From CAIWHR01 sp963713275 (lineage in GTDB: Bacteria; Pseudomonadota; Gammaproteobacteria; Burkholderiales; Casimicrobiaceae), in NCBI GenBank assembly GCA_963713275.1, contig CAVQLG010000011.1, positions 166,894 to 230,893 of the forward strand: a DNA stretch of 64,000 nt, written 5' to 3'. This document shows positions 48,647 to 56,863 of the stretch, one piece after another. The position numbers and the translations under genes are program-made. Each line of letters begins with the position of its first letter. Positions within the stretch are counted from its first letter, which is position 1. The notes below the pieces were generated by a model, which did no database searches, was not told the origin of the DNA, and worked only from the letters and a program-made list of their open reading frames with translations.

Positions 48647-48929
48647 GCCGGTCCATCGGCAAGGCAGCGCTGGTCGCCAGCCAGCTTCGTAAGGATCCTC
48701 CTGATCACCGGTCGATACGGTATCGCCGCGATCTCGATGTGCTGCCGGCGCTGTACGCGCGCCATGGACGCGGCAATACACTGCGATGCAGTCGACGTTA
48801 CCGAGGGCTTCGGTCAGTAGCTGCTCGCCGCGCCGGCATCCCCCGCAAGGAATGTCGTCGCCAAGACATTGGGTCGAAGAATGGTCATGAAGTAAGCGCC
48901 TGGGACAGAGGCAGGTCCAGGACGATCGC
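48647..48929. other. Gap between the ATPase and the group II intron
   Basis: A gap of 283 bases with no gene I can support. Its right end is the 3' exon of the intron. Confidence 0.3.
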
Positions 48930-48963
48930 GGTAGGAATACCGGTTGCCCGGTACCCCCCGCAC

Positions 48964-48997
48964 AGATCCCGGCGTGCGCAATTCACGCACCGGGCTC
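48964..48997 (-). ncRNA. Group II intron domain V
   Basis: Minus strand hairpin GAGCCCGGTGCGTGAATTGC followed by GCACGCCGGGATCT. It has the AGC triad at its 5' side, a bulge region and the length (34) of domain V. The maturase stop codon lies inside it. Confidence 0.75.
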
Positions 48998-50473
48998 CCA
49001 CCTTGGGTGATTGACGGCAAAGCGTTGGCTGGGCCAGGGATGAAGGATTCTGGGTTGTGGGAGCCAGGTGTCGGCGATCTTCTTGAGCCGTGCCCACGTC
49101 ATGCTGTCCTTCTGGCTGCGGCGCCGGAGCGCCCGCAGCCAGAGGCCGGTGACGTGGTGCCGGAAGGCACGGAGTGCCCGGGAGTTCGTGGGCACCGCGT
49201 GGTACGCAAAGAAGCCGGTAACCACCTGCTTGAGCCATCGCCCCTGTTCGGGGATCGGTTCATGCCTGCGCTTTCGTAGTTGCTCCTTCACCTCCCGGAG
49301 CTTCGCTCGCATGCGGTCCCGGCGGGTCTTCCGCTGCAACTGGAAGGCCCCGCGGCGGGCTTTACCGCAGATGAAGGTGAAGCCCAAGAACGTGAAGGTC
49401 TCCGGCTTCCCAAGGCCGCGCTGCTGGCGCCGGGCCGCAGCATAGCGGCCAAACTCCAGCAGTCGAGTCTTGTCCGGATGGAGCGCAAGCGAGAACTGCT
49501 CAAACCGCAGCCGCATCGCGTCCCAGAAACGCCGCGCGTCGACTTCATGCTGAAAGCCGACCAGGATGTCATCAGCGTACCGCACCATGATGACGTTGCC
49601 GGTAGCTTCCCGCCGTCGCCACCGCTCGGCCCAGAGATCGAAGACGTAGTGCAGGTACACGTTGGCGAGCAGCGGTGATACTACCGCCCCTTGTGGCGTA
49701 CCCATGTCACTGACGCTCCACTCTCCATCTTCCAGGACACCCGCCTTGAGCCACTTGCGCACGAGGCGGATGATGCGCTTGTCGCCGATCCGGTGCTCCA
49801 GGAAACGAATCAGCCACTCCTGGCTGACCGAGTCGAAGAAGCTCCGTATGTCGGCGTCGAGAATCCAGTTCACCGGGGTGTTACCAATCCCCACCGATAG
49901 GGCGTCCAGCGCAGCGTGTTGACTGCGTCCCGGTCGGAAACCATACGAGAATCCGCGAAAGTCTTCCTCGTAAATCGCGTTCAGTACGGCGACTACCGCA
50001 CGCTGGACGATCTTGTCTTCCAGCGCAGCGATCCCCAGTGGGCGCTGTTTCCCGCCCGGCTTCGGTATGTACCGTCGCCGGACCGGCAGTGCCCGGTACG
50101 CCCCGCGATGGACCCGTGTGTGCAAGTCCTGGAGGTTGTCTTCCAGTGCCGCCTCGTAGTCCTGCCATGTCAGGCCATCCACGCCAGGGGCGGCTTTGCG
50201 CTTGAGCGCCAAGAACGACTCCCGTAGTAGGTCAACCGTAACATGGTGCAGAAGCGCGGTGAACCTCTCCTTCTTCCGCTGCCTTGCTGCTTGACGTACA
50301 CGTTCCAGCCCCTGTGGCACGCTCGCCCGGTCCTGTGCCCGGTGCGTGTGTGGCCGGCCCGTGTTCCCCTTGGTCCCCGCCCTTGGCTCCGCCCACTCCG
50401 CCGCCGGTTGCCCAGCTTTGTTCGCAGGCTTCATCGCTACTATGGCAGGGTCTGACTGCTTGGATGCGTTCAT
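48983..50473 (-). CDS. ltrA: Group II intron reverse transcriptase/maturase
   Basis: A 496-residue LtrA-type protein giving splicing and retromobility. The RT domain shows LEDKIVQRAVVAVLNAIYEE, GFSYGFRPGRSQHAALDAL, LDADIRSFFDSVSQEWL, GTPQGAVVSPLLAN and the catalytic MVRYADDILVGF. The maturase (X) domain follows, ending RILHPWPSQRFAVNHPRWEP. No HNH endonuclease domain is visible. The ATG at 50473 (MNASKQSDPA) is preferred over the longer frame to 50650, which is intron RNA. The last codons overlap domain V. Confidence 0.92.
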   Translation of the reverse strand: MNASKQSDPAIVAMKPANKAGQPAAEWAEPRAGTKGNTGRPHTHRAQDRASVPQGLERVRQAARQRKKERFTALLHHVTVDLLRESFLALKRKAAPGVDGLTWQDYEAALEDNLQDLHTRVHRGAYRALPVRRRYIPKPGGKQRPLGIAALEDKIVQRAVVAVLNAIYEEDFRGFSYGFRPGRSQHAALDALSVGIGNTPVNWILDADIRSFFDSVSQEWLIRFLEHRIGDKRIIRLVRKWLKAGVLEDGEWSVSDMGTPQGAVVSPLLANVYLHYVFDLWAERWRRREATGNVIMVRYADDILVGFQHEVDARRFWDAMRLRFEQFSLALHPDKTRLLEFGRYAAARRQQRGLGKPETFTFLGFTFICGKARRGAFQLQRKTRRDRMRAKLREVKEQLRKRRHEPIPEQGRWLKQVVTGFFAYHAVPTNSRALRAFRHHVTGLWLRALRRRSQKDSMTWARLKKIADTWLPQPRILHPWPSQRFAVNHPRWEPGA

Positions 50474-50859
50474 CGCCGGCTTTGGCTCCTCGCCTTCCCG
50501 GCACGGACCGGCAATACCCCGCCGGCCACATCCAAGCTCTCCCGGTTCCTGTACAAAGAGCGTCCACACGCGCCAGGGTCTTCGACCGCGCCGGGTCCAA
50601 CGGGTGCTCGCAATAGCGCGCCCGCCGGTGTGGCCTTCCACAAAGTCCAATGTGTTGGCACCCGGGATGAGGGTTTTACGCGGCTCAATGGCTGGCTCAT
50701 GTGCTCACCTGTCAACGCTTCGCTGATACCCTCGCGGATACCGAACGCATGACTCGGTGCCACTGTGGCTTGCTATGCCTTCAGTGCAGCGGACTTGCAC
50801 CACCTACTCCTTGCCAGTCTCCCGGCGCACGGACCCCAACCCCTTACGGGGAACTCGAC

Positions 50860-51215
50860 AAGGTAGAGTCGGGACTGGCGCGGTTGCGGTAGATCCGAGC
50901 ATCGCTGTTCGCCGGCCCTTTCGGTTGTGCGTTGCCCTGCTAGCCTGAACCAAGGTCCCGCTTCCAGTCGCCAATCGTCGAACCCGGCGTGCCGGTCGGC
51001 ACCGGGCTCTCGGACAAGGATTCGTACCGTCGCCCACGGCAGGTTGCGGGGTCGCTGGGGCAGGCAAACGAGGCCACGGCGCTCGGGTAGATGGTTGTCC
51101 GTGTAGCGTGCAGTTCCCCGGCCGCGCGCCTTGCGCTTCCCACACAACCTGCGGCGCAGCCGTTCTGCGGTGTAGTGGTGCAACGCGCGTTACGCCTTCT
51201 CGACCGTTGGATCTC
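50860..51215 (-). mobile_element. Truncated older group II intron (3' end only)
   Basis: Positions 51215 to 51028 on the minus strand encode the C-terminus of a different LtrA-type protein: VEKA-stop-RALHHYTAERL, then KRKARGRGTARYTDNHLPER and LGLV-like RGLVCLPQRPRNLPWA. The stop at 51190-51192 (TAA) replaces an expected tyrosine. Domain V follows as the hairpin at 50980-51010 (AGAGCCCGGTGCCGACCGGC...), and ACTCTACC near 50862 resembles the 3' end of that intron class. Everything 5' of this has been lost. Confidence 0.65.
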
Positions 51216-51274
51216 CTGTCCTGTCCTTTACTATCCTAAATTGGGGCCGGCTGCGTGCGGGTGTTGGAGATAGG

Positions 51275-52495
51275 TTATCGCCGTGGACCCGCCACGATCA
51301 TTTTCTCATGGAGTTCAGAGATCTCGTGACCGCTCAGGCCCAGAATGCCGGACAGGATCTCGTCGGTGTGTTCCCCCAGCACCGAGGCCCGCTGGGGCGG
51401 ATAACGCTCGAACTCGCTGAACTCGAACGGAGAACCGGGCACCAGATAATCCCCGATCCCCGGCTGCTGGATCATGCTGAACATCGGGTGTCGCGTGGAA
51501 ACGTCGGGGTCTTCCCGGACCACCTGCTTGAAGGTGCGGAACACCGACCAGCTCACGCCGTTGGCGTCGAAGGACGCGGCGAAATCCTCCACCTTCCTCG
51601 CCAGGAACCAGGGCGCCAGCAGCGCAGTGATCTCCTGGCGGGCCTTGAACCGATCCCCTTCTAGGCTCAAGTCCAGACCCAATCGCGCGCCCAAGGCGTC
51701 GAATTCCCGCTTCAAACCGGTAACCCGGCACAAGCCGTCCCATTGCCGCATGGTGAGGCCGACCACCATCACCTTGCGACCGTCGGCGGTATCGAACGCG
51801 TTACCGTAAGCGCCATACAAGTAGTTACCATACTTGGGGCGGTCGAAATCGTTGACCATGACTTCGCCGATGATCCCCAGATTGCCCAGCATGGCAAGGG
51901 CGACATCCTTCAGGGCGATCTCCACCGACTGCCCCTGTCCCGTGAGGCGCCGGTGCCGTTCCGCCGCCAGCAGACCGAGCGCGGCCATCTGCCCTGCAAT
52001 GCAATCCCACGCCGGCAGCACATGGCAGACCGGCTCGCCGGAGCCCTGCGGGCCCGTGGCGTACGGAAAGCCGATGCCGGGATTGACCGTGTAATCGACC
52101 GCTGGCCCGCCGTCGCGGGTACCTTGCACGGTCAGCATGATCAGATCTTCCCGGTGCTTCTTCAGGTTCTCGTAATCCATCCAGCCTCGGACCCGGAGAT
52201 TGGTCAGGAAGATGCCGGCGTTCGGTCCGGGCGCGCAAATCAATTGCGTCACGATTTCCTGGCCGCGCGGAGTTCCGATGTCCACGGCGATGGAGCGTTT
52301 GCCCTTGTTCAAACCCGCCCAGAAGAGGCTCTTGTTGTCGGGCGTGACCGGCCAGCGGTGATGGTCAAGGCCACCCCGGAGGCGGTCGAAGCGAATGACC
52401 TCCGCGCCCATTTGCGCGAGCGTCATCCCCGCCAGTGGGGCCGCCACGAACGCGGTGCCCTCGACCACCCGCAATCCCTCTAGTATTTTCGACAT
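51275..52495 (-). CDS. mct: 2-Methylfumaryl-CoA isomerase (mesaconyl-CoA C1-C4 CoA transferase)
   Basis: A 406-residue family III CoA transferase that moves CoA within mesaconyl-CoA (C1 to C4 ester), a step of the 3-hydroxypropionate bi-cycle. Its catalytic aspartate is Asp164 in HVLPAWDCIAGQMAALGLL. The Mct-like features DVALAMLGNLGIIGEVMVND and RPKYGNYLYGAYGNAFDTAD separate it from formyl-CoA transferases. It is the last gene of an operon, 10 bases after mcl, and ends about 60 bases from the old intron remnant. Base composition is less GC-rich than the core genes. A generic family III transferase is the alternative, but the neighbours make Mct far more likely. Confidence 0.87.
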   Translation of the reverse strand: MSKILEGLRVVEGTAFVAAPLAGMTLAQMGAEVIRFDRLRGGLDHHRWPVTPDNKSLFWAGLNKGKRSIAVDIGTPRGQEIVTQLICAPGPNAGIFLTNLRVRGWMDYENLKKHREDLIMLTVQGTRDGGPAVDYTVNPGIGFPYATGPQGSGEPVCHVLPAWDCIAGQMAALGLLAAERHRRLTGQGQSVEIALKDVALAMLGNLGIIGEVMVNDFDRPKYGNYLYGAYGNAFDTADGRKVMVVGLTMRQWDGLCRVTGLKREFDALGARLGLDLSLEGDRFKARQEITALLAPWFLARKVEDFAASFDANGVSWSVFRTFKQVVREDPDVSTRHPMFSMIQQPGIGDYLVPGSPFEFSEFERYPPQRASVLGEHTDEILSGILGLSGHEISELHEKMIVAGPRR

Positions 52496-52505
52496 TGCGA
52501 TCGTC

Positions 52506-53426
52506 TCAGTTCATTAATCGAGCCAGTTTGGCTCTTTCGACAATGGTACGGCACATCCTGAGCGAGGCCACGTCGATCATCTTGCCTTTGACGCTAATCG
52601 CTCCCCTGCCTTCCCGCAAGGCGGCTTCATATTCCTCGAGGACCGTCTGCGCCCAGCCGATTTCCTTTTCCGACGGGACGAAGGTCTGGTTCACCGCCTC
52701 GATCTGGCTTGGATGAATGCACCACTTGCCATCGAAGCCCATCGCCCGCCCGATCTTGCAGGCTTGCGCCAGCCCTTCGGCGTTCTTGATGCCGGCGAAA
52801 GGCCCATCGATTGCCCGTTTGTCATAGGCCTTGGCTGCGCTCACAATCGAGTGCATGACATGGTGCCAGCGATGGCCAGGATAGATGCGGTCGTTCTCGT
52901 CAAATTCCCCAATCGACTCCATCGGCATGCGTACCGAGGCTGCGTAGTCGCCGGATCCATAGACAAAACCTTCCAATCGCTCGGAGCAGGCCGCTATTTC
53001 GCGGATGTTGACGCAGCCCAGCGCGGTTTCGATCAACGCCTCAATGCCGATGGGGCGCGAGTACTTCTTAAAGCTTTCGATCTGCCCGAGCAGGGTTTCT
53101 ACCACATGCACATCCTCGGGTCGATTGACCTTGGGGATGACAATCAAGTCGATCCGGTCACCGGCCGCTTCGACAATCTCAACAAGATCACGGTAAGCAA
53201 AGTGGGTGTCCAGCCCATTCATGCGGAACATCTTCAGTTTGTTGCTGAAATCCAGTTCCTGGTAAGCCCGGACCACGTTCATCCGGCTGGCCTCCTTCTC
53301 GTCGGGCGCCACCGCGTCTTCCAAGTCGATGCAGACCGCATCCGCGCGGGCGGCGGCGGTCTTTTGAATCATTCCCCAATTGGAGGCCGGCACTAGCAGT
53401 ACCGAACGTTCCAGTCTTTCACTCAT
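52506..53426 (-). CDS. mcl: Malyl-CoA / beta-methylmalyl-CoA / citramalyl-CoA lyase
   Basis: A 306-residue HpcH/HpaI-type aldolase, TIM barrel with Mg2+ site. It starts MSERLERSVLLVPASNWGMI. CIDLEDAVAPDEKEA, IGIEALIETALG (metal Glu) and EGFVYGSGDYAASV (metal Asp) are diagnostic, and GKWCIHPSQIEAVN is the CoA-pocket motif. In the bi-cycle this enzyme condenses propionyl-CoA with glyoxylate and cleaves citramalyl-CoA to acetyl-CoA and pyruvate. It lies 4 bases after meh and 10 before mct, a tight operon. Confidence 0.88.
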   Translation of the reverse strand: MSERLERSVLLVPASNWGMIQKTAAARADAVCIDLEDAVAPDEKEASRMNVVRAYQELDFSNKLKMFRMNGLDTHFAYRDLVEIVEAAGDRIDLIVIPKVNRPEDVHVVETLLGQIESFKKYSRPIGIEALIETALGCVNIREIAACSERLEGFVYGSGDYAASVRMPMESIGEFDENDRIYPGHRWHHVMHSIVSAAKAYDKRAIDGPFAGIKNAEGLAQACKIGRAMGFDGKWCIHPSQIEAVNQTFVPSEKEIGWAQTVLEEYEAALREGRGAISVKGKMIDVASLRMCRTIVERAKLARLMN

Positions 53427-53430
53427 CGAT

Positions 53431-54273
53431 TCATCTCCAGGAGACCGTGGCCTGCATGGCGATGTTGCCGTCGCCATTGGCGGTATACAACTCGTGGCCG
53501 CCGTCCGGGTTGAGTCGGCCACAAACGAAAACCCGGTCAAACTCGAACAAGGGACGCATCGCCCGGAAACCGTACCTTGCCGGTTTCCGGCCCGGGTTGT
53601 TACGCTTGGCCGATTCAAGGAGCAGCAGGGCCTGCAAGGGACCATGGATCACGAGGCCTGGGTATTTCTCAACGTCGGTGGCGTATTTGAGATCGTAGTG
53701 GATTCTGTGGGAATTGAAAGTCAGGGCGGAGAACCGAAACAACCGTACCGGATCGACAGCACACGCCTCCTTCCACTGCAGATCCTCGGGCAGAGGATCG
53801 GGCGCCGCTGGAACGAAAGCCTTGGGCATCGGCAAATATACGATATCTTGCTCCTCCTCGACCGCGACTCCCCGCGCGGAGTGGATCGAATGCCTGACGG
53901 TGACGAAGACCATGCGGCCCGCTTTGCCTTCCTTCTCCGACACCTTGAGGATCTCGGACGCCTTGCCGATTTCCTCGCCAATGAATATGTCCTGGTGAAA
54001 GGTCAATCTCCCACTAGCCCACATCCTTCGCTCCAGGGTCACCGGTGGCAAGAAACCACCGCGCTTGGGATGGCCGTCAGGGCCTATTTCCGCGCTGGCG
54101 ACGAGGGGCAGAAAGTACAGCCAGTGCCACAACTCGGGCAGGAGGTCGCCTTCCCTGACCGGAAAATCGCGATAATCCAGGTTGAGGGCACACGCCTTGG
54201 CTGGCGTGGAATAAACACGGTCCTGAAGCTCTTCCTTCCTGCCCACCCAGTCCTGCAAGTTGACGTCAGTCAT
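53431..54273 (-). CDS. meh: 3-Methylfumaryl-CoA (mesaconyl-C4-CoA) hydratase
   Basis: A 280-residue hot-dog hydratase with an N-terminal FAS1/HTD2-type dehydratase domain. LWHWLYFLPLVASAEIGPDG, then HPKRGGFLPPVTLERRMWAS, and a C-terminal MaoC-like part FNSHRIHYDLKYATDVEKYP with catalytic Asp/His pattern. In the bi-cycle it hydrates mesaconyl-C4-CoA to citramalyl-CoA. The ATG at 54273 is the first gene of the operon. Related acyl-dehydratases of fatty-acid pathways are the alternative, but the next two genes fix the context. Confidence 0.85.
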   Translation of the reverse strand: MTDVNLQDWVGRKEELQDRVYSTPAKACALNLDYRDFPVREGDLLPELWHWLYFLPLVASAEIGPDGHPKRGGFLPPVTLERRMWASGRLTFHQDIFIGEEIGKASEILKVSEKEGKAGRMVFVTVRHSIHSARGVAVEEEQDIVYLPMPKAFVPAAPDPLPEDLQWKEACAVDPVRLFRFSALTFNSHRIHYDLKYATDVEKYPGLVIHGPLQALLLLESAKRNNPGRKPARYGFRAMRPLFEFDRVFVCGRLNPDGGHELYTANGDGNIAMQATVSWR

Positions 54274-54785
54274 CGGTCTTGGCCTCGAAAATGTGTCATG
54301 CAATGCCGCTACGCTAATCAGCAACGCGAGTCATAGATCTCCGCGAGGTGTCTGATGCGCCAGGCGCGGTTCTGTCTGCAGAGGCATTTGCAATCGTAAC
54401 TGCCTATCCCCCTTTGCCCGGGTGCCGGAGAAGAGTTCTCGACGATGGTTATCCTTCCCAATGCTTTCCCCTTTCCCCTTTCCCCTTTCCCCTCTTACTC
54501 CTTACCCTGATCTTCTCCCACTTGAAAACTCCCTGTTTCTGCCGAAACTGCACACGGAACTTGAACCGGGCAAGTTGGCGCTTTCGGAGTCTTGCCACGA
54601 GCAGTGTGGACGCTGTTTCCTTTGGTGCGTTGAACTGCCCGTTTGAGAGACTGGCTCTGGTTGCGGACGATTGCGCGTTCCGGTAAGCGCTGCTGCTTCC
54701 CGTGGGATGGATTTATCGTGCCCAGATCGCGACCAGGCGTGTGGCAGGATCTCGCGCTCCCATTGACGCGATGTGGGGGTGGTGT
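54274..54785. other. Gap upstream of meh and the IS110 remnant
   Basis: 512 bases holding the likely promoter of the meh operon near 54290-54330 (no strong hexamers), a heptamer repeat and the left flank of the IS110 remnant. No gene supported. Confidence 0.35.
54465..54492. repeat. Four-copy heptamer tandem repeat TTTCCCC
   Basis: Four perfect copies of the 7-mer, ending in a pyrimidine-rich tail (tcttactcctta). Such a tract is out of place in this genome. Confidence 0.8.
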
Positions 54786-55626
54786 ATGACTGACTTGCCG
54801 GTGCTGGATCCCCATGCGGCGTTTGTCGCCGTGGGTACCGAGCAGTTGTTCGTGTCGATTGCCGTTGTGCGACGTCCAATTCCAGCGCACCAAAGCGGCG
54901 CGGGTGAAGGAATCGTTGCGCGGCACCTGGGCCGAGGAGCACCTGTTGGCGCTGCGCCAAGCCGTGGCCAGCTGGGAGCACTACCAGAGCCAGATTGCCG
55001 ACTGCGACCGCCAGATCGAAGCGCTGTCGCCGGTCCCCGATGACCACGCTGTGCCGCCAAAGGTTGCGGCCAAGATCACGCCGCGCGAGCGCCCCGGGGT
55101 CAATGCCCCGGAGATTCCCAAGCTGCGGCAGATTCTGGTCCAGATGTGGGCGGGCGAAGATCTCACGCGCCTGCCGGCGCACGCCGGATACAGCGTGCTG
55201 CAGATCGTGGGCGAGGTGGGCACCGATCTGACCAAGTGGGCCACGGAAAAGCACTTTACTGCCTGGGCGGGACCGGCGCCGGGCAGTCGCCAGAGCGGCA
55301 AGCGCAAGGGTTCGGTCAAGCGGAATCGAAATCGCGCCGGCCGCCTGTTCTGCGTGATGGCGCGCTCCCTGGCCCGCAGCAAGGTCCTTGCCCTTGGCGG
55401 CTTCAACCGACGCATGGCGGCCCGACGCGGTGGCTTGGTCGCCAACATCGCCTTGGCCCGCACGCTCGCTATCCTGTTCTGGCGCGTCATGGTCAACGGC
55501 ACCGACCACGTCGAACAGGGGCTGGCGCAGTGCGAGGCCAAGGTGCCGCAAACCAAACAGCGCGCCCTGCGTCGACTCCCCAGAGAACTTGGCCAGCAAC
55601 TGGCGCCTATGCATCCGACAACCTGA
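54786..55626 (+). pseudogene. IS110-family transposase, internally deleted
   Basis: The ATG at 54786 begins MTDLPVLDPHAAFVAVGTEQ, then LFVSIA, the start of the DEDD domain. Near 54863 it joins directly, in another frame, to LCDVQFQRTKAARVKESLRG, which belongs about 175 residues later in full-length relatives. The rest is intact: the C-terminal Transposase_20 region, LPAHAGYSVLQIVGEVGTDL, KHFTAWAGPAPGSRQSGKRK, RNRAGRLFCVMARSLARS, to a stop at 55626. It cannot be active. Confidence 0.8.
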
Positions 55627-55824
55627 CTGGTTCATGGAAAGGGAAAAATGGACCCGGTGTTTGCTTGTAATCGACGCGCTTTGCCGGGACAACTCGATGT
55701 CCGAACCCGTCGACAGCAACCGTTTGAGACTGACCTCCCCCACAAATCGGGCTCGGGCGCAATCGGAGGTGCGACTGACGCCGGGGCAAGGTGGTTGGCG
55801 GTGGCATTCGTCGCTGGCCTGCGA

Positions 55825-55947
55825 AAACACTGGCCGGAGCTGACGCTATTCTTGCGCCAGCCCGGGGCGCCGCTGGACAACAATGCTTGCGAACAAGTGT
55901 TGAAGCTAGCGATATTACATCGGAAGAGCTCGGTCGGCCTTGGCCGC
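55825..55947 (+). pseudogene. IS66-family transposase fragment
   Basis: About 40 residues, KHWPELTLFLRQPGAPLDNN followed by ACEQVLKLAILHRKSSVG, match the C-terminal core of IS66 TnpC, with the usual PGAPLDNN-C-E and KKAILHRKN-like motifs. The flanking codons do not match. No inverted repeats found. Confidence 0.7.
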
Positions 55948-56257
55948 CGATCCTCGCGCAGGTGCGCGTGCACGATCTGAGGCCCACCTGCGGGCGCCGA
56001 CCGCGGTTCCGCAGGGGTCAGCCTTGAAACGCGCAAGCTGAACTCGGACACAAGAACGGCGACTCTGACGACGCACTGATCGGCGGAGGAGATCGGAGGA
56101 CGGATCGCAGCGACGAATCAGATCTGCGTTGCGAAAGCTACGCCGCGTATTCCGCTCCTCCGCGTGGCCAACGGGTGAACCGTGGCGAAAAGTCACTCAA
56201 GGGTCGCGCAGAGAGCACGAAGCCAATCGCGCAGACTAGCTAAGTGCTTGATTATCC

Positions 56258-56300
56258 GCCGCGCCCCGCAGGACTCGAACCCACGGCGCCCTGGATCGTG
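56258..56300 (-). tRNA. tRNA-like 3' end, probably an incomplete remnant
   Basis: On the minus strand GTGGGTTCGAGTCCTGC (56284 to 56268) is a T-arm with the standard GTTCGA loop. GGGGCGCG follows like an acceptor 3' strand, but no CCA and no matching 5' half, D-arm or anticodon arm can be built. It may be a leftover of an integration site. Confidence 0.35.
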
Positions 56301-56620
56301 GCGCAACTCTGTGATCCTAACTCATTGACTGCATTAGTCGCGAACGCCCGGCGCGCGAGTTTTCGTCCCTATGGTTCCACATCGTTCCGGCGAAATGTCG
56401 CGCAGAGGTCGCGCGGGCAGATGCGCGACTCGCGCAGCACGATGCAATGTTGGCGTTCGCGCCTGCCACGAAAGCAGTTGGCGGCGGCAGTGCGCGCAGC
56501 CCATGTCCCTTGACGTGGTGGCGGACCGCCTTTATTCTTGTGAGACGTAAATTCAATAAAAGTGTCTTTCATCCTTGTCATACAATAAAGTCTGACATGC
56601 TTACACGCTTCGGATCCATC

Positions 56621-56863
56621 ATGACTACGATTCAACGCACCTTCCGCGCCGAAGAGCGCCTGATTCTGGACGCAGAGGCGCTGGCTCAGGCGCGCGGCAT
56701 AACGCTCTCGGACGTAATTCGAGTGGCCCTGCGCGGCGAGCTCGAGCGCAGCTACGAAGCCCGCCTGACCAAGCTCGCGAGCGAGCTGGGTGCGAGCGAT
56801 TGCGCCGAATACAAAGAGATGGAAGGTACCCTTGGTGACGGCCTCGAAAACCACCCCGCCTAA
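56621..56863 (+). CDS. Ribbon-helix-helix-type antitoxin
   Basis: An 80-residue protein, MTTIQRTFRAEERLILDAEA, with AQARGITLSDVIRVALRGEL as the ribbon-helix-helix DNA-binding part, and an acidic C-terminal tail for toxin binding. An alternative ATG lies at 56597 in frame. It overlaps the toxin gene by 29 bases. AT-rich upstream sequence (56535-56600) with TTGTCA and TACAAT motifs would hold the autoregulated promoter. Confidence 0.75.
   Translation: MTTIQRTFRAEERLILDAEALAQARGITLSDVIRVALRGELERSYEARLTKLASELGASDCAEYKEMEGTLGDGLENHPA

Larger units (their letters stand above)
48930..50830 (-). mobile_element. Group II intron, apparently complete
   Basis: Reads on the minus strand from GTGCGCCGGG at 50830, a GUGYG-type 5' end, to about 48930 after a domain VI-like stem. 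The total is about 1.9 kb. The leader 50474-50830 would hold domains I-III. The maturase gene lies in domain IV. Domain V is the 34-base hairpin at 48964-48997, followed by a GGTACCGG-GCAA-CCGGTAT stem as domain VI. The exact 3' end is an estimate. It is inserted about 30 bases downstream of the end of an older intron remnant. Confidence 0.75.

Noticed and set aside
45863..48781. A 972-residue minus-strand open frame opposite the P-type ATPase
   Set aside because: Shadow frame; the plus strand encodes all P-type ATPase motifs without interruption.
50474..50650. Longer maturase start upstream of the ATG at 50473
   Set aside because: The extra residues are not homologous to LtrA proteins and fall in the intron RNA leader.
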